Shown in pieces: positions 51,749 through 61,547 of a stretch of DNA of 64,000 nt. Source of the stretch: Branchipolynoe longqiensis (taxonomy: Eukaryota; Annelida; Polychaeta; Phyllodocida; Polynoidae); assembly GCA_030323885.1 (NCBI GenBank), contig CM059198.1, positions 7,958,086-8,022,085 of the forward strand, written 5' to 3'. Below the pieces are notes generated by a model. That model made no database searches. It was not told the origin of the DNA and was given only the letters and a program-made list of their open reading frames with translations. The position numbers were made by a program, and so were the translations under genes. Numbering within the stretch: the first letter of the stretch is position 1; every line of letters starts with the position of its first letter.

Positions 51749-52374
51749 AGGTCCTGTCACACTATGACGTGACGACATCAGCATAGGGAGAACGTGAAAA
51801 ACGTCGAACTTCTCGGCGTAGTATGCAAATTTGGGCACACGTTGAACGTGGATGCAGCATAGTTGACGAGAGTGTAACATTGGTAAAGCGTAGTAATATC
51901 GCCATTCAACGAGAGAGGACAACGTAATTATGCTCACGGAACATTATGAACATTATTCCATTGCCAGAAATACATTGCTTTACGTTATGTGACATTACAT
52001 ACGTCATGACACGGTGGCGAAATGCTGAACGTACATTGGACGTACATTCGGCGTACGTTCTCCGGACATTCTCCTGATGTTCTCCTGACCTTCCCATGAT
52101 GCCGCGTGCATGTTTCCACCGGCATTAATGTGGGTCGACATAGTGGAACGTAGTAGAACGTAGTGAGCAGTGTTTGATGTTCACCGAACATGTACAGAAC
52201 GTACAGCGAATGTAAACCCTTACGTTCGAGTAACATCAAAAGTTTTGAACAGGTTCAAAACCTTGATGCGCATCTGACATCATCATAACATAACCCAACA
52301 TACGTCAACGTAATGACGAAAAGTGCCCACGTCAGGCTTACATTGGCTCGTTACGTCATAGTGTGACATGGGTA
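51749..52374 (+). mobile_element. Harbinger-like MITE, ACGTT-motif family, copy 4
   Basis: Ends AGGTCCTGTCACACTATGAC and (reversed) TACCCATGTCACACTATGAC. TAA duplicated at 51746-51748 and 52375-52377. More diverged: many ACGT words have become ACAT or GCAT. Confidence 0.9.
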
Positions 52375-52377
52375 TAA

Positions 52378-52560
52378 GGTCGATAAGTTGGATCAAATCT
52401 AGGTTAGTTAGTTTTGTTTCAGGTATGTTATACTTTCATAGGACTATGCAGCTTTAATAAGAACAGTGGTAAGTAGGATGAAATCTAACGTAAATGTTTT
52501 GGTTCCACAAATGTTATGTTTTCATTGGCCTATGCAGCTTTAATGAGGTGATTGGCACTC
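52378..52560. repeat. MITE-3 right-end fragments in tandem
   Basis: TTCATAGGACTATGCAGCTTTAAT and a second, TTCATTGGCCTATGCAGC, about 80 bp apart. A third end (TTTCATCAGACTATATAGC) is at 51712, before the inserted MITE at 51749. Confidence 0.7.
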
Positions 52561-52569
52561 AGCCGGCCA

Positions 52570-52583
52570 CCACCAGATGGCGC
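52570..52583 (+). promoter_or_regulatory. CTCF-like motif
   Basis: CCACCAGATGGCGC matches the CTCF core consensus at all 14 positions, in single-copy sequence. Confidence 0.5.
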
Positions 52584-52624
52584 CATGCAATGATCACCAT
52601 GCACAGGCACAGAGTGGCTGTTGT

Positions 52625-52880
52625 AAATCATCTCTCATCAATACAGACCTCCGAGGGTGTGTTCTAGTTCACTTTCCTCGGTATGCGTATAATTTACAGC
52701 GTCATCAAAGGCCAGTTGCTCTCATACCATGTCTATGTGGTGTGGGAGATTAAAAATCCCTTAGGTCGGTAAAAGTGTAGGCCCAGGCTTTCTATCGACA
52801 AGCTGTCCAATGGTCAAAACAAATTGATTCAAATGTATCCATGACAGGCAGTATGAGTCGTCAAGAAAAACATTGTGTAG
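52625..52880 (+). mobile_element. SINE-E copy, head missing
   Basis: TTTACAGCGTCATCAAAGGC, CTTTCTATCGACAAGCTGTC and GGTCAAAACAAATTGATTCA match 21530-21705. Confidence 0.68.
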
Positions 52881-52884
52881 CGTT

Positions 52885-53865
52885 GTATGTTTCAGTAGTT
52901 CTCCGTCATTAAGTCTATATCCATATGTGTTTCAATAGTTATCCATTATTAACGCGTATGTCTGGCTGTCTTCAATTCTAGCAGTTATCCGTCATTAAGG
53001 CTACTGTCATATATATTATGTTAATAGGTATCCATCATTATCGCATATGGCCAACTGTCATTAAGGCATATCCGGCTGTGTTCTAGTGGTTATCCGTCAT
53101 TAAGGCATATCCGGCTGTGTTCTAGCAGTTATCCGTCATTAAGGAATATCCGGCTGTGTTCTAGTAGTTATCCGTCATTAAGCCATATCCGGCTGTGTTC
53201 TAATACTTATCCATCATTAAGAAATGTACGGCTGTGTTCTAGTATTTATCCGTCATTAAGGCATATCCAGCTGCATTTTTGTTGATATCAGTTATTAAGG
53301 CATATTCGGCTGCATTCTAGCAGTTATTCATCATTAAGGAATATCTGGCTGTGTTCTAGTAGATATCTGTCATTAAGGCATATCCGGCTGTGTTCTAGTA
53401 GTTACCTGTCATTAAGAAATGTACGGCTGTGTTCTAGTGGTTATCCGTCATTAAAGCATATCCGGCTGCATTCTAGTAGTTATCCGTCATTAAGCCATAT
53501 CCGGCTGGATTCTAATAGTTATCCATCATTAAGGCATATCCGGCTGTGTTCTAGTAGTTATCCGTCATTAAGGAATATGGTCGGGTGTGTTCTAGTAGGT
53601 ATCCATCATTAAGGCATGTCCGGCTGCATCTTGTAGGTATCCGCCATGAAGGCATATCCGGATGTGTTTTAGTTGTTATCCATCATTAAGGCATATGGCC
53701 AGCATTGTTCTAGTCATTATCCGTCATTAAGGCATATCCTGCTGCATTTTAGTAGTTATCTGTTAGTAAGGCGTATCTGGCTGTGTTCTAGTAGTTATCC
53801 ATCATTAAGGCATATCCGGCTGTGTTCTAGTAGTTATTCGTGATTTAGGCATATCTGGCATATCA
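52885..53865. repeat. 39-bp minisatellite, first block
   Basis: Units TTATCCGTCATTAAGGCATA plus TCCGGCTGTGTTCTAGTAG, about 25 copies with point changes. Confidence 0.93.
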
Positions 53866-54238
53866 TCAGCGAGCGGTATCTCCGTCTGTGTGTCAGTCTC
53901 CATCTGTCCGTGAGGAGTATCTCCATCTGTGTGTCAGTCTCCATCTGTCAGTGAGGAGTATCTCCGTCTGTGTGTCAGTCTCCATCCATCAGTGAGGAGT
54001 ATATCTGTGTGTGTGTTGGTCTCCATCTGTCAGTGAGGGGTATCTCAGACTGTATGTCAGTCTCCATCTGTCAGTTAGGGGCACCTGCATGTGCATGTTA
54101 GTCTCCATTTCTCAGTGAGGAGTATCTCTGTTTGTGTGTAAGTCTCCATCTGTCATTCAGACATACACATCTCCGTCGGTGTGTCAATCTCCATCTGTCA
54201 GTGAGGGATATATCTGTATGTGTGTTAGTCTCCATCTG
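53227..54238. repeat. 1012-bp tandem duplication, copy 1
   Basis: Begins TACGGCTGTGTTCTAGTATT. It spans the end of the 39-bp array and the start of the 41-bp array. Matches 54239-55250 at a constant offset of 1012. Confidence 0.93.
53866..54238. repeat. 41-bp minisatellite, first block
   Basis: Units TCTCCATCTGTCAGTGAGG plus GGTATCTCCGTCTGTGTGTTAG. This array differs in sequence from the 39-bp one but directly adjoins it. Confidence 0.93.
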
Positions 54239-55250
54239 TACGGCTGTGTTCTAGTATTTATCCGTCATTAAGGCATATCCGGCTGCATTTTTGTTGATAT
54301 CAGTTATTAAGGCATATTCGGCTGCATTCTAGCAGTTATTCATCATTAAGGAATATCTGGCTGTGTTCTAGTAGATATCCGTCATTAAGGCATATCCGGC
54401 TGTGTTCTAGTAGTTATCTGTCATTAAGAAATGTATGGTTGTGTTCTAGTGGTTATCCATCATTAAAGCATATCCGGCTGCATTCTAGTAGTTATCCGTC
54501 ATTAAGCCATATCCGGCTGGATTCTAGTAGTTATCCATCATTAAGGCATATCCGGCTGTGTTCTAGTAGTTATCCGTCATTAAGGAATATGGTCGGGTGT
54601 GTTCTAGTAGGTATCCATCATTAAGGCATGTCCGGCTGCATCTTGTAGGTATCCGCCATGAAGGCATATCCGGATGTGTTTTAGTTGTTATCCATCATTA
54701 AGGCATATGGCCAGCATTGTTCTAGTCGTTATCCGTCATTAAGGCATATCCTGCTGCATTTTAGTAGTTATCTGTTAGTAAGGCGTATCTGGCTGTGTTC
54801 TAGTAGTTATCCATCATTAAGGCATATCCGGCTGTGTTCTAGTAGTTATTCGTGATTTAGGCATAACTGGCATATCGTCAGCGAGCGGTATCTCCGTCTG
54901 TGTGTCAGTCTCCATCTGTCCGTGAGGAGTATCTCCATCTGTGTGTCAGTCTCCATCTGTCAGTGAGGAGTATCTCCGCCTGTGTGTCAGTCTCCATCCA
55001 TCAGTGAGGAGTATATCTGTATATGTGTTGGTCTCCATCTGTCAGTGAGGGGTATCTCAGACTGTATGTCAGTCTCCATCTGTCAGTTAGGGGCACCTGC
55101 ATGTGCATGTTAGTCTCCATTTCTCAGTGAGGAGTATCTCTGTTTGTGTGTAAGTCTCCATCTGTCATTCAGACATACACATCTCCGTCGGTGTGTCAAT
55201 CTCCATCTGTCAGTGAGCGATATATCCGTATGTGTGTTAGTCTCCATCTG
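54239..55250. repeat. 1012-bp tandem duplication, copy 2
   Basis: Near-identical to copy 1 with scattered substitutions. The junction GTCTCCATCTG|TACGGCTG at 54238/54239 joins the 41-bp unit back to the 39-bp unit. Confidence 0.93.
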
Positions 55251-56150
55251 TCAGTGAGGAGTATCTCCATCTGTGTGTTAGTCTCGATCCGTCAGTGAGG
55301 AGTATTTCTGCCTGCGTGTTCGTCTCCATCTGTCAGTGAGGGGAATCTCTGTCTGCATATTAGTCTCCATCCGTCAGTGAGGGGTATCTCCGTCTGTGGT
55401 TAGTGTCCATCTGTCAGTGAGGGGTATCTCCATCTGCATGTTCATCTCCATCCATCAGTCAGGAGTATATCCGTATGTGTGTTAGTCTCCATCTGTCAGT
55501 GAGGGGTATCTCTGTATGTGTGTTAGTCTCCATCTGTCAGTGAGGGGTATCTCTGTCTGCACGTTAGTCTCCATCTGTCAGTGAGGGGTATCTCTGTCTG
55601 TGTGTTAGTCTCCATCCGTCAGTGAGGAGTATCTCCATCTGTATGTCAGCTCCATCCGTCGGTGAGGGGTATCTCCGTCTGTGTGTCAGGCTCCATCTGT
55701 CAGTGAGGAGTACCTCTGACTGTGTGTCAGTTTATATCTGTCAGTGAGGGGTATCTCCGTCTGCGTGTTAGTATCCATCCGTCAGTGAGGAGTATCTCCA
55801 TCTGTATGTCAGCTCCATCCGTCGGTGAGGGGTATCTCCGTCTGTGTGTCAGGCTCCATCTGTCAGTGAGGAGTACCTCTGACTGTGTGTCAGTTTCTAT
55901 CTGTCAGTGAGGGGTATCTCCGTCTGCGTGTTAGTCTCCATCTGTCAGTGAGGGGTACCTCTGACTGTGTGTCAGTTTCCATCTGTCAGTGAGGGGTATC
56001 TCCTTCTGCGTGTTAGTCTCCATCTGTCAGTGAGGGGTACCTTCGTCTGTGTGTCAGTCTCCATCTGTCAGTGAGGAGTATCTCTGTCTGCATGTTAGTC
56101 TCTATCTGTCAGTGAGGGGTACCTCCGTGTGCGTGTCACTCTCCATCTGT
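55251..56150. repeat. 41-bp minisatellite, continuation
   Basis: More 41-bp units, with a 163-bp higher-order repeat (GTATGTCAGCTCCATCCGTC at 55641 and 55804). Confidence 0.92.
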
Positions 56151-56368
56151 CGCCAACTTGCATGCATAATTAATCCCAGTTGATCATGTTTCCCACATCC
56201 CACACACACACATCTATTCCCAGGAAATAAGCACCAATATTAAATCATCTCTTCCTTGTTTGACTTCACTACGCTTATGCTTCCTGTCACGAAATACTGA
56301 GATCTGTTCAACTGATGCGATTACTTGGGATATTGGCATTGCCTGTGAGAATGATCTAATCCAAAATA
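56150..56368. other. Unassigned sequence
   Basis: No feature recognised. Confidence 0.45.
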
Positions 56369-56602
56369 TGAGTTCAGGCACAAATCCCTGTAAACACCAA
56401 TCCACAAATGTAGTTTAAGTAAAATATTTGTACCTGAAAATAATTTTAATTCTCACTAATTCCACTTTTCTTATGATCACATCGTTATGGAGCAATCAAC
56501 AACAAAATAGGAATACAACAAATAAATTCTTGAGGGTTTGCTTCAAATGTTTAGCTCCATTTTTAGATTGGCGTTTACGGGGTTTTGCGCCTGAACTCTT
56601 CA
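56369..56602. mobile_element. TA-flanked MITE (AGTTCAGGCRC termini)
   Basis: TGAGTTCAGGCACAAATCCC to GGTTTTGCGCCTGAACTCTTCA, TA at each edge. Interior matches 12733 and 41519. Confidence 0.87.
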
Positions 56603-56694
56603 TATGTCATTGTTTTGGTTTAACTTGCCAAATGCCTAGACTTTGACAGAATTAGGTCAAAGAGATAAAAAAACAGGGCTGAGTCTGCAGTGAT

Positions 56695-57135
56695 GGGTAT
56701 GCGGGTATTGCAGTTCCTCTGATACCTTAGGTGCTAAAATACCTCAGGGAGTTTGATGCCCCTGACTTGGAAAGTTGTAAACCATACCTCGTGGTACAGG
56801 TTCTTGATAGAACCCTAACAGAAAACCATGTTACGGTGGAAGCATTAGGAGCAGTGATTAATGGAACTCCCAACATCTCCCAACCAGCCACTACAGAGAC
56901 AAATAGTTTACGCCTATCTTGCCGTGTTCTTGCCAGTGTGAGATCTCTATTCGCTCCCCAAGCGAGTGTCGCTAGTAACTTGCAAAACCAGCAGCACTTC
57001 AAAACTTTGAAAGTAACTTTTATGAAATGTACAACCACACAAAATGACATCACTGTCATAGCAGAGAACTAAATAAAGAGCAGCGGTTAAGTAATAAAAG
57101 CAGTCTTTGTCGCATTGTGACTGACAGCGTGATGA
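56695..57135 (+). mobile_element. Family D non-autonomous repeat, diverged
   Basis: ACCTCAGGGAGTTTGATGCC, CAGGTTCTTGATAGAACC, GTGTTCTTGCCAGTGTGAGA, then GAGCAGCGGTTAAGTAATAA, TTTGTCGCATTGTGACTGAC and GATGATGATA tail. Confidence 0.85.
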
Positions 57136-57324
57136 TGATAATTGGTCTACTTTTCCATCAACCTTCCTGTTTGAATATTCATGCCAGCACGCATCATAAT
57201 TCAGGACCAGTCTGTCATTATTATGCCATATATTTTAATATAGATTTGCTAAGAGTTCTGTCTAACCCGTGTTAGCTAATTAATTCGAGACACACCCTAC
57301 CCTGTTCATGCATACATTTGCTTG

Positions 57325-57640
57325 TTTATTGTTTGTTACACTTTAACGTCCTGCCAACATTTATCGCTATATAACAATACATCCTGACTTGTGACAGTGC
57401 ACACTCATGGTGATTTTATAGTGCGGCCCTACTGGGAGACCAGGCCACTGGCACCATGACTCAATTCCCCACTCCTTAAAATCATCCTGATAATGACTCA
57501 GGCCATCCTTGTTCTATCCTAGTAATGCCAAATGCCAGGGTAGGTAGCGACAAGGATCAATTTTCTCACTGATTAGTTTGACTTGGCAGGTTTTGAACTC
57601 TGGAGCTTCCGGGCATGGGAAGGCTGCGGCTGCTGCGTTG
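57325..57640 (-). mobile_element. SINE-A copy
   Basis: TAACGTCCTGCCAACATTTA, ATGGTGATTTTATAGTGCGG, CACTCCTTAAAATCATCC, AATGCCAGGGTAGGTAGC. Confidence 0.83.
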
Positions 57641-57799
57641 GGTTCTTATTCAGCTATTAGCACTAGCCGACCTAAACTTCCGGATGATCATGTATTCACA
57701 CTATTAATTGTGTATGTGGCTATTGTGCGCGAGGTCAGTGTACTGGTTCATCTGAATACACTCATCTCTTTTGAATTTTAAGCCTTTCAAATGATTTTT

Positions 57800-58265
57800 G
57801 TTGTTGGTACATTAGTTGATTAAGCAGCAGAAATTTCAATGGGGAACGATGGCAGGGGTGTAGCTAGACCTTGAACGATGTGTACTCCTAATTTCGGCTG
57901 GTGGTTTAGGGGGCCGCTTAAGCTTAAGCTGGCGGATTTTACACATCTTAGACTTGAGTGTTCGACACTCCAGACTACTACATGCCTCCTCTCTCTCTCT
58001 CTCTATATTATGTTTAAATTTTTGTTGTTGTTGACAAAACGATGTGAACATTTTGGCGTATGCGCATACGCATAGCTATGCCCCTGGATGGGGGTTTCCT
58101 CATTCCACTGCTCCTTGCCCTATTCTAATAATGCCAAGCGACAGGCTAGGTAGTAACAAATATCAATGTTTAAGTCATTCATCTAACTCAACCAGGTAGG
58201 TTCGAATCCTACGACCTACCAAAGCGGAAGGCGGATGCACAATGCATTCGGCCATCCCGTCTGAT
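57800..58265 (-). mobile_element. SINE-A2 split by a hAT-like MITE
   Basis: Reversed alternative tail (TTGGTACATTAGTTGATTAA, AGAAATTTCAATGG) to 57852, then TTTCCTCATTCCACTGCTCC and GCCCTATTCTAATAATGCC from 58087 to the head at 58200-58260. Confidence 0.8.
57853..58086. mobile_element. hAT-like MITE (CAGGGGTGTAGCTAG termini)
   Basis: CAGGGGTGTAGCTAG and (reversed) CAGGGGCATAGCTATG. CAGGGG...AGCTA ends are typical of hAT elements. GATGG occurs at both junctions; a full 8-bp duplication is not preserved. (TC)n at about 57990-58006. Confidence 0.75.
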
Positions 58266-58404
58266 TTAGGTTGTTTAATTCTTACGTTGACATCCATGCT
58301 GACAATGTTACAGAGCAAGTGTCCTTACTATTCCCCTATCATGGGTCCCTGAAACAATTACCCTGTACAATTGATATTTGTCGTGTCCTAGAGAAGCGCA
58401 CTGA

Positions 58405-58800
58405 GGACTATCCGTCTCCTGTTTTGGTAGATCATGGGATTCGAACCCATGGGTTTGAACCCTGGTTGAGTGAAACCAATGACTTCAACATTAATACTTG
58501 TGGCTTCCTCGCCAGGCGATCGGCATTATTAGGAATAGATGTGGTGATGACTGGTTGGCTCAGTGTCAGGATAATATGACTGATTGGGATATCAGGTCAT
58601 GGTGATGGTGGCCTGGTCTCACAGTATGGAAGCACTGTTAATCTGCCATGAGTGCGCACTGTCACAAGTCAGTACATGTCCTGATATGAGCTTAGATGTT
58701 GCTAGGACGTAAAACAACAAACACACAAAACAAACAAACAAAACAAGACGGTACCCATCCTGATATGACCTTAGATGTTGCCAGGATGTAAAACCAACCG
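58405..58800 (+). mobile_element. SINE-A with duplicated tail
   Basis: Head GATCATGGGATTCGAACCCA, full body, tail GTTGCTAGGACGTAAAACAA with (AAAC)n, then a second tail ACCCATCCTGATATGACCTT...GATGTTGCCAGGATGTAAAA. Confidence 0.85.
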
Positions 58801-58872
58801 ATCACCCTGTCTTACTTAGCAATGAATGTTGCTCCTTGCCTGTGAGGTCAGTGTAGTTCCGGATATTTAAAT

Positions 58873-59128
58873 GAGCCCGTCTCCAAAGGTGCTAACTCTT
58901 CATTTTGTTGTCCATTGTAACAATTGACACAAAACAGCACAGAAACGGTTACACTGAAAACACAAGGACATTTGCTTCAAATCAACATGTGTTCTATTGG
59001 GATTATGAAACACCATGTAGAAAACAAATCAGTTTATCCTGAGCAAATGCATAAGTAGATAGTATGTTGATCAGTACAATGGACAAAGTTTTGTCCCATA
59101 TTGCTTAGCACCTTTTTGTGACAGTCTC
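58873..59128. mobile_element. MITE-P copy
   Basis: GAGCCCGTCTCCAAAGGTGC to CACCTTTTTGTGACAGTCTC. Flanks AAAT and ATAT. Confidence 0.85.
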
Positions 59129-59129
59129 A

Positions 59130-59450
59130 TATATTGACTGAGATAACAAAGACTAGTTTGTGTGTCCATAAATGGACAGCTTATTATTCGGAATGAATGA
59201 CTGCTTAAGATTATTATCGATTTGGGGTGAACTTTTTAAACCTTACTACTTAGGGAAATAGCGTGCGCTGGTGGCAAATGTGTCAGACAGATTGCTAATA
59301 GCCTGACATCGAATCGATTATAATTATCCGCTTTAATCTCTTCTTAGCTCATCAAGCACCACCACACCACCTATTGGGATCTGGCTCAGACTCACAAATC
59401 CCTCGCAGGCCCTATAGACCTATTTCATATGATGTCAGCATAGGTATTTA
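59130..59450. other. Unassigned sequence
   Basis: No repeat partner recognised. Confidence 0.45.
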
Positions 59451-59454
59451 GGTG

Positions 59455-60140
59455 AGTGCGCACACAGCTTGGCTGCAGGACGACACACTGTCACACTGCA
59501 AACTGAATGGCTATGAGCAATCTTCATACAGAAAAGGTGAAATATCTCTAAAACCAAACCACGTAGGAACAAACTGCTTGGAACACATATAGAAAACATA
59601 TTCAAAGACAAGATTATATTAAATTAATAAGGTTAGGGCTTCTGCCTTTCTATTAATTTTGAATAGAATTGATGTTTTTCAATGTGTGTATCAGCAAACT
59701 CAGTGCACTGTCAATGGCTGTGAGCAATCTTCCTATAGAAAATGTGAAATATCTCTAAAACCACACCACCTAGAAACAAACCGGTGGGCACATACATATA
59801 AAACATATTCAACGAAAAGAATATATTAAATTTATATATTAATTTTGAATAAAATTGATGTTCTGCACTGCACGTATCGGCAAACTCAATGCATAGTCAA
59901 TGGCGGTGAGCAATCTTCATACAGAAAAAGTGAAATATCTCTAAAACCACACATCCTAGAAACAAACCGCTTGGCACACATATATACAACATATTCAAAG
60001 ACAAGATTACATTAAATTCATAAGGTTACGTTTCTGTATTTCTATTAATTTTGAACAAAATGGACGTGTTCCACTGCGCGTATCGGCAAACTCAATGGCC
60101 GTGTGCCTTCATTCTGCAGCCAACGTGTGCGAGCATACAC
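59455..60140. mobile_element. TIR element built of ~190-bp tandem units
   Basis: GAGCAATCTTCATACAGAAA with GGTGAAATATCTCTAAAACC recurs near 59515, 59725 and 59911. The outer ends GTGCGCACACAGCTTGGCTGCAG and (reversed) GCTCGCACACGTTGGCTGCAG are inverted repeats. Confidence 0.7.
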
Positions 60141-60184
60141 AATGTTTATAAACATTGAAAGGGGTATATAGGTATCACACATAA

Positions 60185-60310
60185 AGATGGGGTGGCGAAA
60201 TGAGTTGAGCACACTCCTCGTGTTCTGGTAGGTCCTGGGATTCAAACCCCAGGTGATTCAAGCCAATGACTTAACAATTTATACTTGTCGCTACTTATAG
60301 CATAGTGATT
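60185..60310 (+). mobile_element. SINE-A head fragment
   Basis: GGGGTGGCGAAATGAGTTGA, GGTCCTGGGATTCAAACCCC, GATTCAAGCCAATGACTTAA, then cut within TACTTGTCGCTACTTATAG. Confidence 0.7.
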
Positions 60311-60650
60311 CAGCATTACTAGTGTAGTAGTCTGTTCATCAGCTCCACTACCACGTGGTGGCAGCAGACACTACACCGCACACCTACGCAGTTACATTGA
60401 ACTGCACTAGGTGGCAGAACGCTAGCCACCAGGCAGGGCCCTGACTGGCTCGCACACTCCTACCCACCTGTAGAGGCTATGTAGGACCTAGCGAGTTAGG
60501 GGCTGGGTCACTTGACTGTTGAAACCATGGAGAGCGAATACGTTTACCAATAAACCAGATGAAGTGTACTGTATCTGGATCTTTGCGTTCTTCCATGTAT
60601 GTGTGACAGCGAGTGCAAGACCATGGAATGGCTGACATCGGTCCTATCAC
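60311..60650. other. Unassigned sequence
   Basis: GCACTAGGTGGCAG (60404) is a weak CTCF-like match. Nothing else recognised. Confidence 0.4.
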
Positions 60651-60652
60651 AC

Positions 60653-60760
60653 TTGGATAGGGCAAGGAGCAGTTGAATGAGGAAGAGCAATTGTCGGCGA
60701 TTGAAACTGACCCTGCTTAATCAACTAATATACCAAATACCAACAACAAATCTGTTTCAG
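60653..60760 (+). mobile_element. SINE-A2 3' fragment
   Basis: GGATAGGGCAAGGAGCAGTT, GAATGAGGAAGAGCAATTGT, GATTGAAACTGACCCTGC. Confidence 0.75.
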
Positions 60761-60929
60761 CACATATACACTAAACACTGCATCGGCTGTTATGTAAATA
60801 AGGAAAGACATGACTTTGCATCGAGCGAAATTAGCGGAAGATAAGTGGAGTGATTTCACCTTGGTCGAAGCCGAAGGGCGAGGCCGATTTGAAAGGTCCA
60901 GTGAAGAGCACCACCATCACAGGATGTGT

Positions 60930-61255
60930 TTGTTTGTTGTTTTACATCCTAGCAACATCTAAGGTCATATCAGGACAGGTACCGACTTGTGACAGTATGC
61001 ACTCATTGCGATTTTATGGTACTGCCCCACTGGGAAATCAGGCCGCCGGCACCATGACCCGATATCCCACTCAGTCACATTATCCTAACACCAAGCTAAC
61101 CAGCCCTTGACCTATCCTAATAATGCCGAGCTAGGAAGCGACAGGTAAAAATGTTTATGTCATTGGTTTGAATCGACTGGGAACCAAACTCACAAACTCC
61201 CGATCTTCCGCACACGAGGCCTGTGCTCTACCGATTCGGACACTGCGCCCGGTCA
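60930..61255 (-). mobile_element. SINE-A, near full length
   Basis: TTTACATCCTAGCAACATCT, CATTGCGATTTTATGGTACT, CCCACTCAGTCACATTATCC, head CTCTACCGATTCGGACACTG. Confidence 0.87.
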
Positions 61256-61545
61256 CGGGATTTGTTATATTTGGACTTCAAGTACACACAGTCATAAAGT
61301 TAGTGTTTTTTTGTTGTAAAGTTTTCAGATGTACAAAGTTAATTTCCTATTCGCCATTAGCTAGTGATGTTATCTGCCACTCGCGTCATTCGGTGTGCAG
61401 TTTGCCTGTGGCGGAGTTGTAATTCTCTGTCGCCACATACAAATACAGAAACTAACAAATAAACGATATCGCATTGCTTTCTCCTATCCCTGCAGATTCG
61501 ATATTTAAAATCGCCAACATTCCATCCCGTCCCACCACCACCATC
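61256..61545. other. Unassigned sequence before the satellite
   Basis: No repeat partner. AAATACAGAAACTAACAAAT near 61440. Confidence 0.45.
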
Positions 61546-61547
61546 CT

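Noticed and set aside
52885..56150. CRISPR-like appearance of ~40-bp repeats
   Set aside because: Units adjoin without unique spacers, and the context is a eukaryotic genome; these are minisatellites.
56731..57072. 113-codon plus-strand frame in the family D copy
   Set aside because: Broken in the other copies of the same element, and no recognisable domain.
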